Positions 1 to 5,119 of a stretch of 5,119 nt of DNA are shown one piece after another. Origin of the DNA: Spirochaetales bacterium (lineage in GTDB: Bacteria; Spirochaetota; Spirochaetia; ARS1246); NCBI GenBank assembly GCA_018644745.1, contig JABGPX010000749.1, positions 1 through 5,119 on the forward strand, read 5' to 3'. The notes below the pieces were generated by a model. The model did not search any database. It was not told the origin of the DNA and was given only the letters and a program-made list of their open reading frames with translations. The first letter of the stretch is position 1. Every line of letters starts with the position of its first letter. A program made the translations under genes and the position numbers.

Positions 1-428
1 TCGCCCTTAACCGCGTCTTCGGCTTCCGATACCGTGTAGACTTCCTTAAGCGGAAGTTTGATATCAAGGGGCTTTGTTTCCCACACGACCAGTTCGTACG
101 TGTCCCCTTCTTTTAGGTAATTTCTTTTACCCTCGAATCCTTCCGCCGGAACAGTAAATTGATCGTAAGTTTCCGAATCCATGAAATGAAATGCTGCCTC
201 ATCGGCATAGAGAAACTGGGCGGCTTGATCTTCTACGGTTATCTCTTCCACTGTTTCATGACTTTTTATAGTAGGCCTCTGTACCAGACCGGTCCTTACA
301 TTCTTGAGTTTCACCCGAACAAATGCCTGTCCCTTACCGGGTTTAACAAATTCTCTCTCGGTTACCACATGGGGTTCACCTTTTAAAAGGAGAAACATAC
401 CCTTATCAATGGCGCCTGCTTTAATCAT
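1..428 (-). CDS. efp: Elongation factor P, C-terminus cut by window edge
   Basis: EF-P binds the ribosome between the P and E sites and rescues synthesis of polyproline stretches in the cytoplasm. Reading the minus strand from an ATG at 428-426 gives 142 uninterrupted codons beginning MIKAGAIDKGMFLLLKGEP; about 45 residues of the usual ~187 lie beyond base 1. The N-terminal KOW-like domain carries the tip loop EFVKPGKGQAF (residues 26-36), with Lys32 matching the modified Lys34 of E. coli EF-P. The middle OB domain shows FHFMDSETYDQF (about 81-92), and the visible end, EDAVKG, matches the family motif before the third domain. The start is set by a GAGG ribosome site at 437-440, 8 nt upstream, and by the family N-terminus; an in-frame TTG two codons upstream is less likely. 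It lies downstream of the repressor on the same strand but probably has its own promoter. Identity is secure from motifs. Confidence 0.95.
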   Translation of the reverse strand, partial: MIKAGAIDKGMFLLLKGEPHVVTEREFVKPGKGQAFVRVKLKNVRTGLVQRPTIKSHETVEEITVEDQAAQFLYADEAAFHFMDSETYDQFTVPAEGFEGKRNYLKEGDTYELVVWETKPLDIKLPLKEVYTVSEAEDAVKG

Positions 429-545
429 TTCCAAAACCTCATATTTCGCGGTCCGTTCTTCGCGTACCTGATGCGGAATTCCAACGTGAGTATGGTTCCA
501 AAGCCCGTGAAGCGGTGCCGGTCGTATTGTATCTATAGTCACGGG

Positions 546-575
546 AGTATAGCAGAAAGCAGGGCGTTGTGGAAA
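546..575 (-). promoter_or_regulatory. Candidate sigma-70 promoter for efp
   Basis: On the minus strand there is a -35-like TTTCCA at 575-570, an 18-bp spacer, and TATACT at 551-546, which differs from TATAAT at one base. The -10 is preceded by TGC, an extended -10 element. Transcription would start near 539 and give an untranslated leader of about 110 nt before the efp ATG. This fits efp being expressed independently of the repressor upstream. The assignment rests on consensus matching only. Confidence 0.45.
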
Positions 576-598
576 GCGATGAACAATCCGCCATCCTT

Positions 599-1621
599 TT
601 ACACCGAACTGCAGGACCCTCGATCGATTAATCTTTGCACGATTTTTATACCGTATATCTCCGGTTCGTTTTTTATGATTTTAATCAAATGATCTCCGGC
701 GACTGCTCCCAGCATTTTCGAATCTATTTTCATGGTCGTAATTCCCGGTGTGACCGGTAGTTCGTAGTCGAGAACATCCCCGGTGGCAATCAGCGAAACG
801 TCCTCGGGAACAGAAATTCCAATGCCGGACAGCGCCTTTATTACTATCGCCGCATACCTGTCGTCATGAGAATATATCGCGGTGGGCCGTTCACGTTTCG
901 GCTTCTCAAAAAAAGGGGCCATCAATCGGATGACTGAATGGATATCGTAAAATGGCACCGTGATACGGTTCTCATCCGGAAAGTGTATTCCATGTTCTTC
1001 TACGGCCTTTCGGAAACCGAAGAATCTGTCGGCAATCACGTTTGCTTCCACCGTCCGTATATATTCGAGGAACAAAAAGTTCTTGTGCCCTAAATTCATG
1101 AGATGCGACGCGCCGTCGTATGCGCCTTGATAATCGTCCACGCATACCGAATGGAATTGATTCTGAAAAAGGCTATTATTTATTATAACGATAGGAATAT
1201 TTGAATTTTCCAAATTGGAGAATAGATCTTTATCAACATAATGAATCGAAGCCAATCCGGCCGGTTTGAGGCGCACTATCATCTGATAGAGTTCGTCTAC
1301 CGTAGTGTTGCCCGTGACAGGTTGAATGGTAAGGGAATAGCCTTGCTCAACAACCGCTTTCTCAAGTTCCGAAATAATCGGTGTGGTGAGGTTCCACACA
1401 TAGCTCCATTCCGAGGTAATATATGTAAGGACCACTATTCGGTGAGATCTGCTCGATATTCGTTTTGGTTGAACTCTTATATACCCAACATGTTTTGCCG
1501 ATTCCAAAACTTTCTTTCTGACGCCGGATGAAACGTTACCCTTGCCCGAGAGAACTAACGATGCCGTTGCTACCGATACGCCTGCATCAAGAGCTACATC
1601 TTTTAGTATAGGTTTTGCCAT
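599..1621 (-). CDS. LacI-family transcriptional repressor
   Basis: A LacI/GalR-type regulator of 340 aa, normal for the family. Residues 5-28 form the helix-turn-helix (ILKDVALDAGVSVATASL, then VLSGKG). A periplasmic-binding-protein-like effector domain follows from about residue 62, with GHKNFLFLE near 178-186, RFFGFRKAVEEHG near 199-211, and PTAIYSHDD near 246-254. ISVPEDVSLIATGD spans about 269-282; the usual GFDD after SLI is replaced by ATGD. TTM near 295 matches the family's conserved TT. The DNA-reading residues are unusual: Leu at the position normally Arg22, and no PNxxAR.L hinge-helix motif. I chose the ATG at 1621-1619 because GGGA lies 6 nt upstream; ATGs at 1624 and 1633 are in frame and would add 1 or 4 residues. 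It is divergent from the importer operon, which it probably controls along with itself; the inducer is unknown. Confidence 0.9.
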   Translation of the reverse strand: MAKPILKDVALDAGVSVATASLVLSGKGNVSSGVRKKVLESAKHVGYIRVQPKRISSRSHRIVVLTYITSEWSYVWNLTTPIISELEKAVVEQGYSLTIQPVTGNTTVDELYQMIVRLKPAGLASIHYVDKDLFSNLENSNIPIVIINNSLFQNQFHSVCVDDYQGAYDGASHLMNLGHKNFLFLEYIRTVEANVIADRFFGFRKAVEEHGIHFPDENRITVPFYDIHSVIRLMAPFFEKPKRERPTAIYSHDDRYAAIVIKALSGIGISVPEDVSLIATGDVLDYELPVTPGITTMKIDSKMLGAVAGDHLIKIIKNEPEIYGIKIVQRLIDRGSCSSV

Positions 1622-1666
1622 CATACGTCCCATCGTTAGGCTATAATTAACTCATACACTATCACA

Positions 1667-1699
1667 GGTACCAGCTTGGCACAATACGGCACCAGTTTG
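1667..1699. repeat. 12-bp direct repeat, 21-bp period, possible operator pair
   Basis: GGTACCAGCTTG at 1667-1678 recurs as GGCACCAGTTTG at 1688-1699. Ten of twelve bases are identical and both differences are transitions. The starts are 21 bp apart, two turns of B-DNA, so both copies lie on the same helix face. They sit 46-78 bp upstream of the repressor start codon, in its likely promoter or leader. A paired binding site, for example for autoregulation, is inferred. Confidence 0.45.
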
Positions 1700-1748
1700 C
1701 GGTAGTTTTCTCTGTGTTAGTTTAAATCTTTTCTATGTAAGCATTAAT

Positions 1749-1781
1749 ACTATATGTCCAAAAGGGATAGTTTGCAGTCAA
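1749..1781 (-). promoter_or_regulatory. Weak candidate promoter for the repressor gene
   Basis: On the minus strand TTGACT (1781-1776) matches the -35 consensus at five of six bases, and TATAGT (1754-1749) matches the -10 at five of six. The spacer is 21 bp, well beyond the 17-bp optimum, so strength would be low or one element is coincidental. No better pair was found between here and the repressor start. Confidence 0.25.
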
Positions 1782-1861
1782 GAGAAGATACACGACAAAG
1801 TAGGCAAAAAGGTAAGCGAAAACTGCTCTTATTTAGGTAAAAAAGGGCAATAATTGTGCGA

Positions 1862-1887
1862 ATTTTAAACATGAATAGGTTTGAAAT
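1862..1887. repeat. 26-bp imperfect inverted repeat, candidate operator
   Basis: ATTTTAAAC (1862-1870) and GTTTGAAAT (1879-1887) are inverted copies matching at 8 of 9 positions, separated by 8 bp. The element ends 10 bp upstream of the first TTGACA of the binding-protein promoter, a suitable place for a repressor or activator site. The 8-bp centre is longer than in standard LacI-family operators, so another regulator, or chance in AT-rich DNA, is possible. Confidence 0.35.
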
Positions 1888-1897
1888 ACGGAATAAC

Positions 1898-1950
1898 TTG
1901 ACATAATTATACTAAAATCCTTGACAAACCGCATCACATAAGGAATAAAT
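1898..1950 (+). promoter_or_regulatory. Promoter region of the sugar importer operon
   Basis: Two perfect TTGACA hexamers occur at 1898-1903 and 1921-1926. The second is followed after 17-19 bp by the AT-rich stretch AATAAATA (1944-1951), which could serve as the -10 although no register is a good TATAAT match. The first TTGACA has no well-placed -10. Near-consensus TATACT (1908-1913) and TAAAAT (1913-1918) lie between the two, but at wrong distances. A promoter here is likely from position and -35 quality; the exact start site is uncertain. Confidence 0.5.
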
Positions 1951-1980
1951 ATAAAGAAGATCACATTCAAAAGTTTTTAA

Positions 1981-1986
1981 AAGGAG
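1981..1986 (+). promoter_or_regulatory. Strong ribosome binding site of the binding-protein gene
   Basis: AAGGAG lies 6 nt before the ATG at 1993, a near-ideal Shine-Dalgarno site. It decides the start in favour of 1993 over the in-frame ATG three codons later, and suggests high translation, as expected for a binding protein. Confidence 0.8.
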
Positions 1987-1992
1987 AGCGTA

Positions 1993-3276
1993 ATGAAGAC
2001 AATGAACAAATTTGCTTTTACAGCTATCGTAGGATTACTACTGGTGCTGTTCACCGGTACTGTTTTTGCCGGCGGCGGCGGCGAAACCGCAGAGGAAAGA
2101 ACGGAGCTGGTGCTCATGCATGACAAATCCGGTTCGCCAAGCTGGGGACCCCTTTTCGATGAAATGTCGGTGGCAAGCACGGAAGCGGTCGGCGTCGGTT
2201 TTACAAATACATCGTTTCCCGCGACAGACATTTATATGAGCCAGATACGCTCATCTCTGGTCACCTCCGAAGCTCCCAATTTCTTTACTTGGTGGTCTAC
2301 CTACCGAATGAAAGAATTAGCCGATAATGATGTGCTCGAAGATTTAGGTCCTCTCTGGGATGAACATGAGAATGAATTCGGGAGCGACTTGAGAAATGCA
2401 TTTACCTTCGACGGTACAGCTTATGGATTTCCAATTTCATCTGAGTACTGGGTAGTATGGTATAACAAGGAAGTTTTTAAGCAATACGGTCTAACCGAGC
2501 CTGATACATGGGATGAGTTTCTAGCCATTTGTGAAACTTTCAAAGCCAATGACGTTACCCCGATGATGTCCACGGTGGAAGGCAGATGGCCCACTTTTAT
2601 CATGTTTGAAGAAATGATCGTTGGGGAAGACCCGGATCTGTATGTCGATCTCTGCGAAGGTCGGGTCAAATACTCGGATCCGAGAGTAAGGAAAGCGTTT
2701 GAAAAATGGGGAGACCTTATCCGAAAAGGTTATTTTGCCGAACCCGGATATGATGTATGGGCCGGAGGAGCCAGAGATTTCAATCAAGGTGATGTAGGTA
2801 TGGCGTTGTTCGGCACCTGGTACTTTGCTGCGACCCTGACGGCGAACGGTGTCGACGAAGATAAGATTGGTGCATTCATTCTGCCTTCACATAATCCCGC
2901 CGCGGGTAAAAATGTTATCCTGGAAATCACGCCGATGCTGGTAAGCAAAAACGCCGCTAATCTGGAAGATACATTGAAAGTTGCCGATTATTGGATGAGC
3001 CCCGAAGGAAACGCTGCTTTTGCCTCCGCGCTCAAATCATATCCTGCGAATCCGAAGTCCAATGCCGATTTTCTACCCGAGGTTAAGGTCGAAATTCTGC
3101 AAAAAATCAGTGGTGAGAACTATCGGCTGATAAACCGGTACTGGGAAGCTACTCCGACACCGATTTGTGAGGTAGCCGTGGACGAGTTCGCTAGATTCAT
3201 GATCAATCCGGATTCTTTGGATGATGTTTTGGCGAATTTAGACAAAGTCGCCGATGAATATTGGAGTAAAAACTAG
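1993..3276 (+). CDS. Sugar ABC transporter substrate-binding protein (family 1)
   Basis: A 427-aa extracellular solute-binding protein of the carbohydrate (CUT1) type, expected outside the cytoplasmic membrane, passing sugar to the two downstream permeases. Residues 1-26 are a signal peptide: MKTMNK, a hydrophobic core at 7-20, and TGTVFA before the predicted cut. Four glycines follow (27-30), and no lipobox cysteine is present. Family features include FFTWWSTYRMKELAD (97-111), FDGTAYGFPISSEYWVVWYNKE (split around 139-160), GDVGMALFGTWYFAA (266-280), and SPEGNAAFASALKSYPANP (336-354). Tryptophans near the presumed cleft (100, 101, 153, 156) fit stacking on sugar rings. The length is typical. 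It is first in the operon, with its own strong ribosome site, and a stem-loop follows its stop. The sugar cannot be named; a di- or oligosaccharide is plausible from the family but unproven. Confidence 0.93.
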   Translation: MKTMNKFAFTAIVGLLLVLFTGTVFAGGGGETAEERTELVLMHDKSGSPSWGPLFDEMSVASTEAVGVGFTNTSFPATDIYMSQIRSSLVTSEAPNFFTWWSTYRMKELADNDVLEDLGPLWDEHENEFGSDLRNAFTFDGTAYGFPISSEYWVVWYNKEVFKQYGLTEPDTWDEFLAICETFKANDVTPMMSTVEGRWPTFIMFEEMIVGEDPDLYVDLCEGRVKYSDPRVRKAFEKWGDLIRKGYFAEPGYDVWAGGARDFNQGDVGMALFGTWYFAATLTANGVDEDKIGAFILPSHNPAAGKNVILEITPMLVSKNAANLEDTLKVADYWMSPEGNAAFASALKSYPANPKSNADFLPEVKVEILQKISGENYRLINRYWEATPTPICEVAVDEFARFMINPDSLDDVLANLDKVADEYWSKN

Positions 3277-3288
3277 TATACAATACTG

Positions 3289-3316
3289 AGGGTCCTGGAA
3301 ACAGGACCCTTTTGTT
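3289..3316 (+). terminator. Intra-operon stem-loop with T-tract
   Basis: A perfect 9-bp stem (AGGGTCCTG at 3289-3297 paired with CAGGACCCT at 3302-3310) is closed by a GAAA (GNRA) loop and runs into TTTTGTT. It begins 13 bp after the binding-protein stop and ends about 30 bp before the first permease. It has the form of an intrinsic terminator with a short, interrupted T-tract. In operons of this type such a hairpin commonly stops most transcripts or protects the 3' end of the binding-protein mRNA; which of these applies here is inference. Confidence 0.8.
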
Positions 3317-3342
3317 ATTATTCGTTTGTCAGGCGGGGAATT

Positions 3343-4230
3343 ATGGTTCAACGTTCTTTGAGAGATACGATAAGCAGCTATCTAATGGTGTTGCCCGCTC
3401 TGCTATTTGTTTGCTTACTGCTGCTGTATCCAATGATGAGTAATGTGTACCTTAGTTTTTTTTCATGGAGCGGTCTTGGTAAACCGGTGTTTATTGGTAT
3501 AGAAAACTATATTCACGCGTTCCAGGATAGTAATTTCCTAAAATCTTTTTCAAACACCTTAATTTGGGTGGTCTATACCCTCGCGGTTCCCGTGATGGGT
3601 TCTTTGGTCATCGCCGTATTTTTAAAAAATATAAAAGGCGGCACAGTATATAAATCAATTTTTTTTCTGCCTTTGACCCTGTCGTTTGTTTCAACCGGCA
3701 TAATCTGGATGAATGTTTTCAGTTCGAATAACGGCGTTTTGAACACGATTCTTTCACTTTTTACAGGTGGGAGTAAGGTCAAAATCTCTTGGCTGGCGAG
3801 TGTCCCGCTTAATACCATTTCCATGCTTATCGCGTGGACATGGCAGCAGCTTGGAATTTCGATGGTTCTATTCCTTATGGGCTTAACGACAATTCCGAAC
3901 GACCCTCTGGAAGCCGCGCTGATAGACGGAGCAAGCAAATGGCAGACTTTTTTGCATGTAACTTTTCCGATGCTAAGGCCTATTACCACAGTGGTAATCA
4001 CGCAGGCAATTGTGAACTCATTTAAGACGTTCGACCTGATTTATGTTACCACAAGCGGCGGCCCGTACCGTTCCTCTGAGACGCTTGCTGTAACGATGTA
4101 CCGCGAGACTTTTTCAATGTTCAATCTCGGGTATGGATCCGCGATCTCCGTTATACTGTCGTTCATAATCATAGCCATTTCGGGATGGTATGTGAGAAAG
4201 CAGATGTCCCGCGACATGCTTCACTATTAA
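3343..4230 (+). CDS. Sugar ABC transporter permease, MalF/UgpA type
   Basis: A 295-aa inner-membrane subunit, one half of the importer channel. About six hydrophobic segments can be seen near residues 12-32, 70-95, 104-126, 156-180, 213-235 and 264-284. The cytoplasmic EAA loop that docks the ATPase is clear at 190-213: EAALIDGASKW, then QTFLHVTFPMLRP, with the invariant Gly at 196. SFKTFDLIYVTTSGGP (226-241) is a family signature after the loop. The length is typical of the short MalF class, without the extra periplasmic domain of E. coli MalF. The ATG at 3343 is preceded by AGGCGG 6 nt upstream, one mismatch from the ideal ribosome site. It follows the binding-protein gene after a hairpin and is 8 nt upstream of its partner permease. 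Two T8 runs in the coding sequence (3456-3463, 3659-3666) are in frame and encode Phe-rich membrane stretches. Confidence 0.93.
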   Translation: MVQRSLRDTISSYLMVLPALLFVCLLLLYPMMSNVYLSFFSWSGLGKPVFIGIENYIHAFQDSNFLKSFSNTLIWVVYTLAVPVMGSLVIAVFLKNIKGGTVYKSIFFLPLTLSFVSTGIIWMNVFSSNNGVLNTILSLFTGGSKVKISWLASVPLNTISMLIAWTWQQLGISMVLFLMGLTTIPNDPLEAALIDGASKWQTFLHVTFPMLRPITTVVITQAIVNSFKTFDLIYVTTSGGPYRSSETLAVTMYRETFSMFNLGYGSAISVILSFIIIAISGWYVRKQMSRDMLHY

Positions 4231-4238
4231 AAATTAAT

Positions 4239-5066
4239 ATGAGAAAAAAAACAAATATATTGACACATTCAATTCTGATAGTGCTTGTAATTGTCTGGTT
4301 GATTCCCATATACAGCAGCTTAATCGCGGCATTAAAAAGTATTGATGAGTTCGCGCGAACTCCTTTTTACAGTATTCCGCAAAGATTCGCCTTTTTCGAG
4401 AATATCAAACTTGTCCTTGACCGGTACCGATTGCATGTGCATCTCTTCAGCTCCACGCTTTATGCCGTGCTTGCGACTTCTTTGGCAATAGTTTTCTCTT
4501 CTATGGCGGCCTATAGCTTAATTCGGTTGAAACCTAAATTTAGTTTCCTTCTCTTTGTTATAATATACAGCGGCACAATTTTCCCGTTCCAGATGTATCT
4601 CATTCCCCTTCATAAGATGTTTAATTCGCTCAGTCTTTACAACACGAGGTCGGGGCTAATTCTGGTCTACGCGGCAATAACCATTCCCTTTAGTCTCTTT
4701 GTATACCGTGGATTCTTTACTACAATACCCGGGTCCATTGAAGACGCGGCGACTATTGACGGATGCGGTCCCGTAACAGTCTTCATTAGGATATTTCTGC
4801 CTCAAGCAGCGGCGCCCACAGCGGTTATAGCGCTTTTTCAAATGGCATGGATCTGGAACGATCTCCTGTTCGGACTAGTATTGAGCCGTTCGGAGAACGT
4901 CCGTCCCATAATGGTTGGACTCGCTGCTATGTCAGGTGTTGGCGGAGGTAGCAGGGCTCTTCAAATGTCGGGAGTGCTAATGACGTCTATCCCTACTATA
5001 CTGCTATTTATTTTCTTGAAAAAGTACTTCATATCCGGGATGTCTTCGGTAACGTCTCTTAAATAA
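4239..5066 (+). CDS. Sugar ABC transporter permease, MalG/UgpE type
   Basis: A 275-aa inner-membrane subunit that pairs with the upstream permease. Hydrophobic segments lie near residues 10-31, 71-93, 100-125, 138-157, 190-216 and 248-266. The EAA loop is at 168-193: EDAATIDGCGP, then VTVFIRIFLPQAAAP, with Gly175 at the invariant place. The MalG-class mark IWNDLLFGLVLS lies at 205-216. The frame is open from an ATG at 4185 inside the upstream gene, which would add 18 residues (MVCEKADVPRHASLLKIN). I prefer the ATG at 4239 because it gives the usual MalG length and a normal N-terminus, MRKKTN before the first membrane segment. No Shine-Dalgarno sequence precedes either ATG convincingly, so translation is probably coupled to the stop 8 nt upstream. 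An A8 run lies at codons 2-5. No ATPase follows within the window. Confidence 0.92.
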   Translation: MRKKTNILTHSILIVLVIVWLIPIYSSLIAALKSIDEFARTPFYSIPQRFAFFENIKLVLDRYRLHVHLFSSTLYAVLATSLAIVFSSMAAYSLIRLKPKFSFLLFVIIYSGTIFPFQMYLIPLHKMFNSLSLYNTRSGLILVYAAITIPFSLFVYRGFFTTIPGSIEDAATIDGCGPVTVFIRIFLPQAAAPTAVIALFQMAWIWNDLLFGLVLSRSENVRPIMVGLAAMSGVGGGSRALQMSGVLMTSIPTILLFIFLKKYFISGMSSVTSLK

Positions 5067-5119
5067 GTTGTCCGGAATTCTTTTTGCTCGACTTGCCGGA
5101 GAGTTAGGCTTCCGGCGTA
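5067..5119 (+). other. Downstream stretch with a small inverted repeat
   Basis: The last 53 bp hold no start codon or recognisable gene. GCCGGA (5095-5100) and TCCGGC (5111-5116) form a 6-bp stem with a 10-nt loop, and an extra TCCGGA occurs at 5071-5076. If a T-run follows beyond the window this could be the operon terminator; the part visible is not enough to say so. Confidence 0.3.

Larger units (their letters stand above)
1622..1992. promoter_or_regulatory. Divergent control region, no gene
   Basis: About 370 bp separate the repressor start from the binding-protein start. I see no convincing reading frame in it. It is AT-rich, particularly over the half next to the binding-protein gene. 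It contains promoter elements for the plus-strand operon (1898-1950), a weaker candidate for the repressor (1749-1781), a 12-bp direct repeat (1667-1699), a cre-like element (1811-1824), and a 26-bp imperfect inverted repeat (1862-1887). This is the natural place for the repressor's operators, but which element is bound cannot be decided by eye. Confidence 0.7.

Noticed and set aside
429..545. Possible small RNA or tRNA in the efp leader
   Set aside because: Short inverted repeats such as GGAATTCC are present, but there is no tRNA-like T-arm, no terminator, and no recognisable structured RNA.
471..692. Plus-strand open frame of 73 codons
   Set aside because: It runs across the end of the repressor and the efp promoter, has no ribosome site or recognisable motif, and is explained by antisense to better-supported features.
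1241..1531. Plus-strand open frame of 96 codons inside the repressor
   Set aside because: It is antisense to strongly supported LacI-family coding sequence and has no plausible start signals.
1736..1750. TGTAAGCATTAATAC as a catabolite-response element
   Set aside because: It lacks the central CG and has poor symmetry, so it was judged chance similarity.
3456..3666. T8 runs as phase-variation or frameshift sites
   Set aside because: Both runs keep the permease frame intact and simply encode Phe within membrane segments; nothing suggests programmed switching.
3573..4001. Minus-strand open frame of 142 codons inside the first permease
   Set aside because: It is wholly antisense to a clear membrane protein gene, its product resembles nothing known to me, and such frames are common shadows.
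4185..4238. Extended N-terminus of the second permease from the ATG at 4185
   Set aside because: It would overlap the upstream gene by 46 nt, add hydrophilic residues atypical of the family, and exceed the usual length; the ATG at 4239 fits better, though this is not proven.

Overview
The window carries part of a chromosome with a sugar-type ABC importer locus next to a housekeeping gene. Two features point to a spirochaete, most likely a Spirochaeta/Treponema relative. The binding protein has a signal peptide ending in VFA followed by a Gly run, a style common in spirochaetal solute-binding proteins. The EF-P sequence also reads like spirochaetal EF-P. This placement is inference from recalled family resemblance, not from a search.

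Layout. Bases 1-428, minus strand: the first 142 codons of elongation factor P (efp), cut by the window edge. Bases 429-598: a gap with a credible efp promoter. Bases 599-1621, minus strand: a LacI-family repressor. Bases 1622-1992: a divergent regulatory region of about 370 bp with no gene, holding promoter elements and several repeats that could be operators. Plus strand from 1993: an extracellular sugar-binding protein (427 aa), a strong stem-loop just after its stop, then two MalF/MalG-type permeases (295 and 275 aa) 8 nt apart, and about 50 bp of downstream sequence ending in a small inverted repeat.

How the genes work together. The binding protein would capture a carbohydrate outside the inner membrane and deliver it to the heterodimeric permease channel. 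The channel must be powered by an ATPase that is not in this window. The divergently transcribed LacI-type protein is the obvious candidate regulator, responding to the imported sugar or a derivative. The stem-loop between binding protein and permeases would let most transcripts stop after the first gene, so that binding protein is made in excess. The substrate cannot be named from sequence alone.

Nothing here looks like a new kind of system. The observations most worth following are in the repressor and its control region: DNA-contact positions that depart from LacI-family convention (Leu at the usual Arg22, no standard hinge-helix motif), and a 12-bp direct repeat spaced exactly 21 bp in front of the repressor gene.
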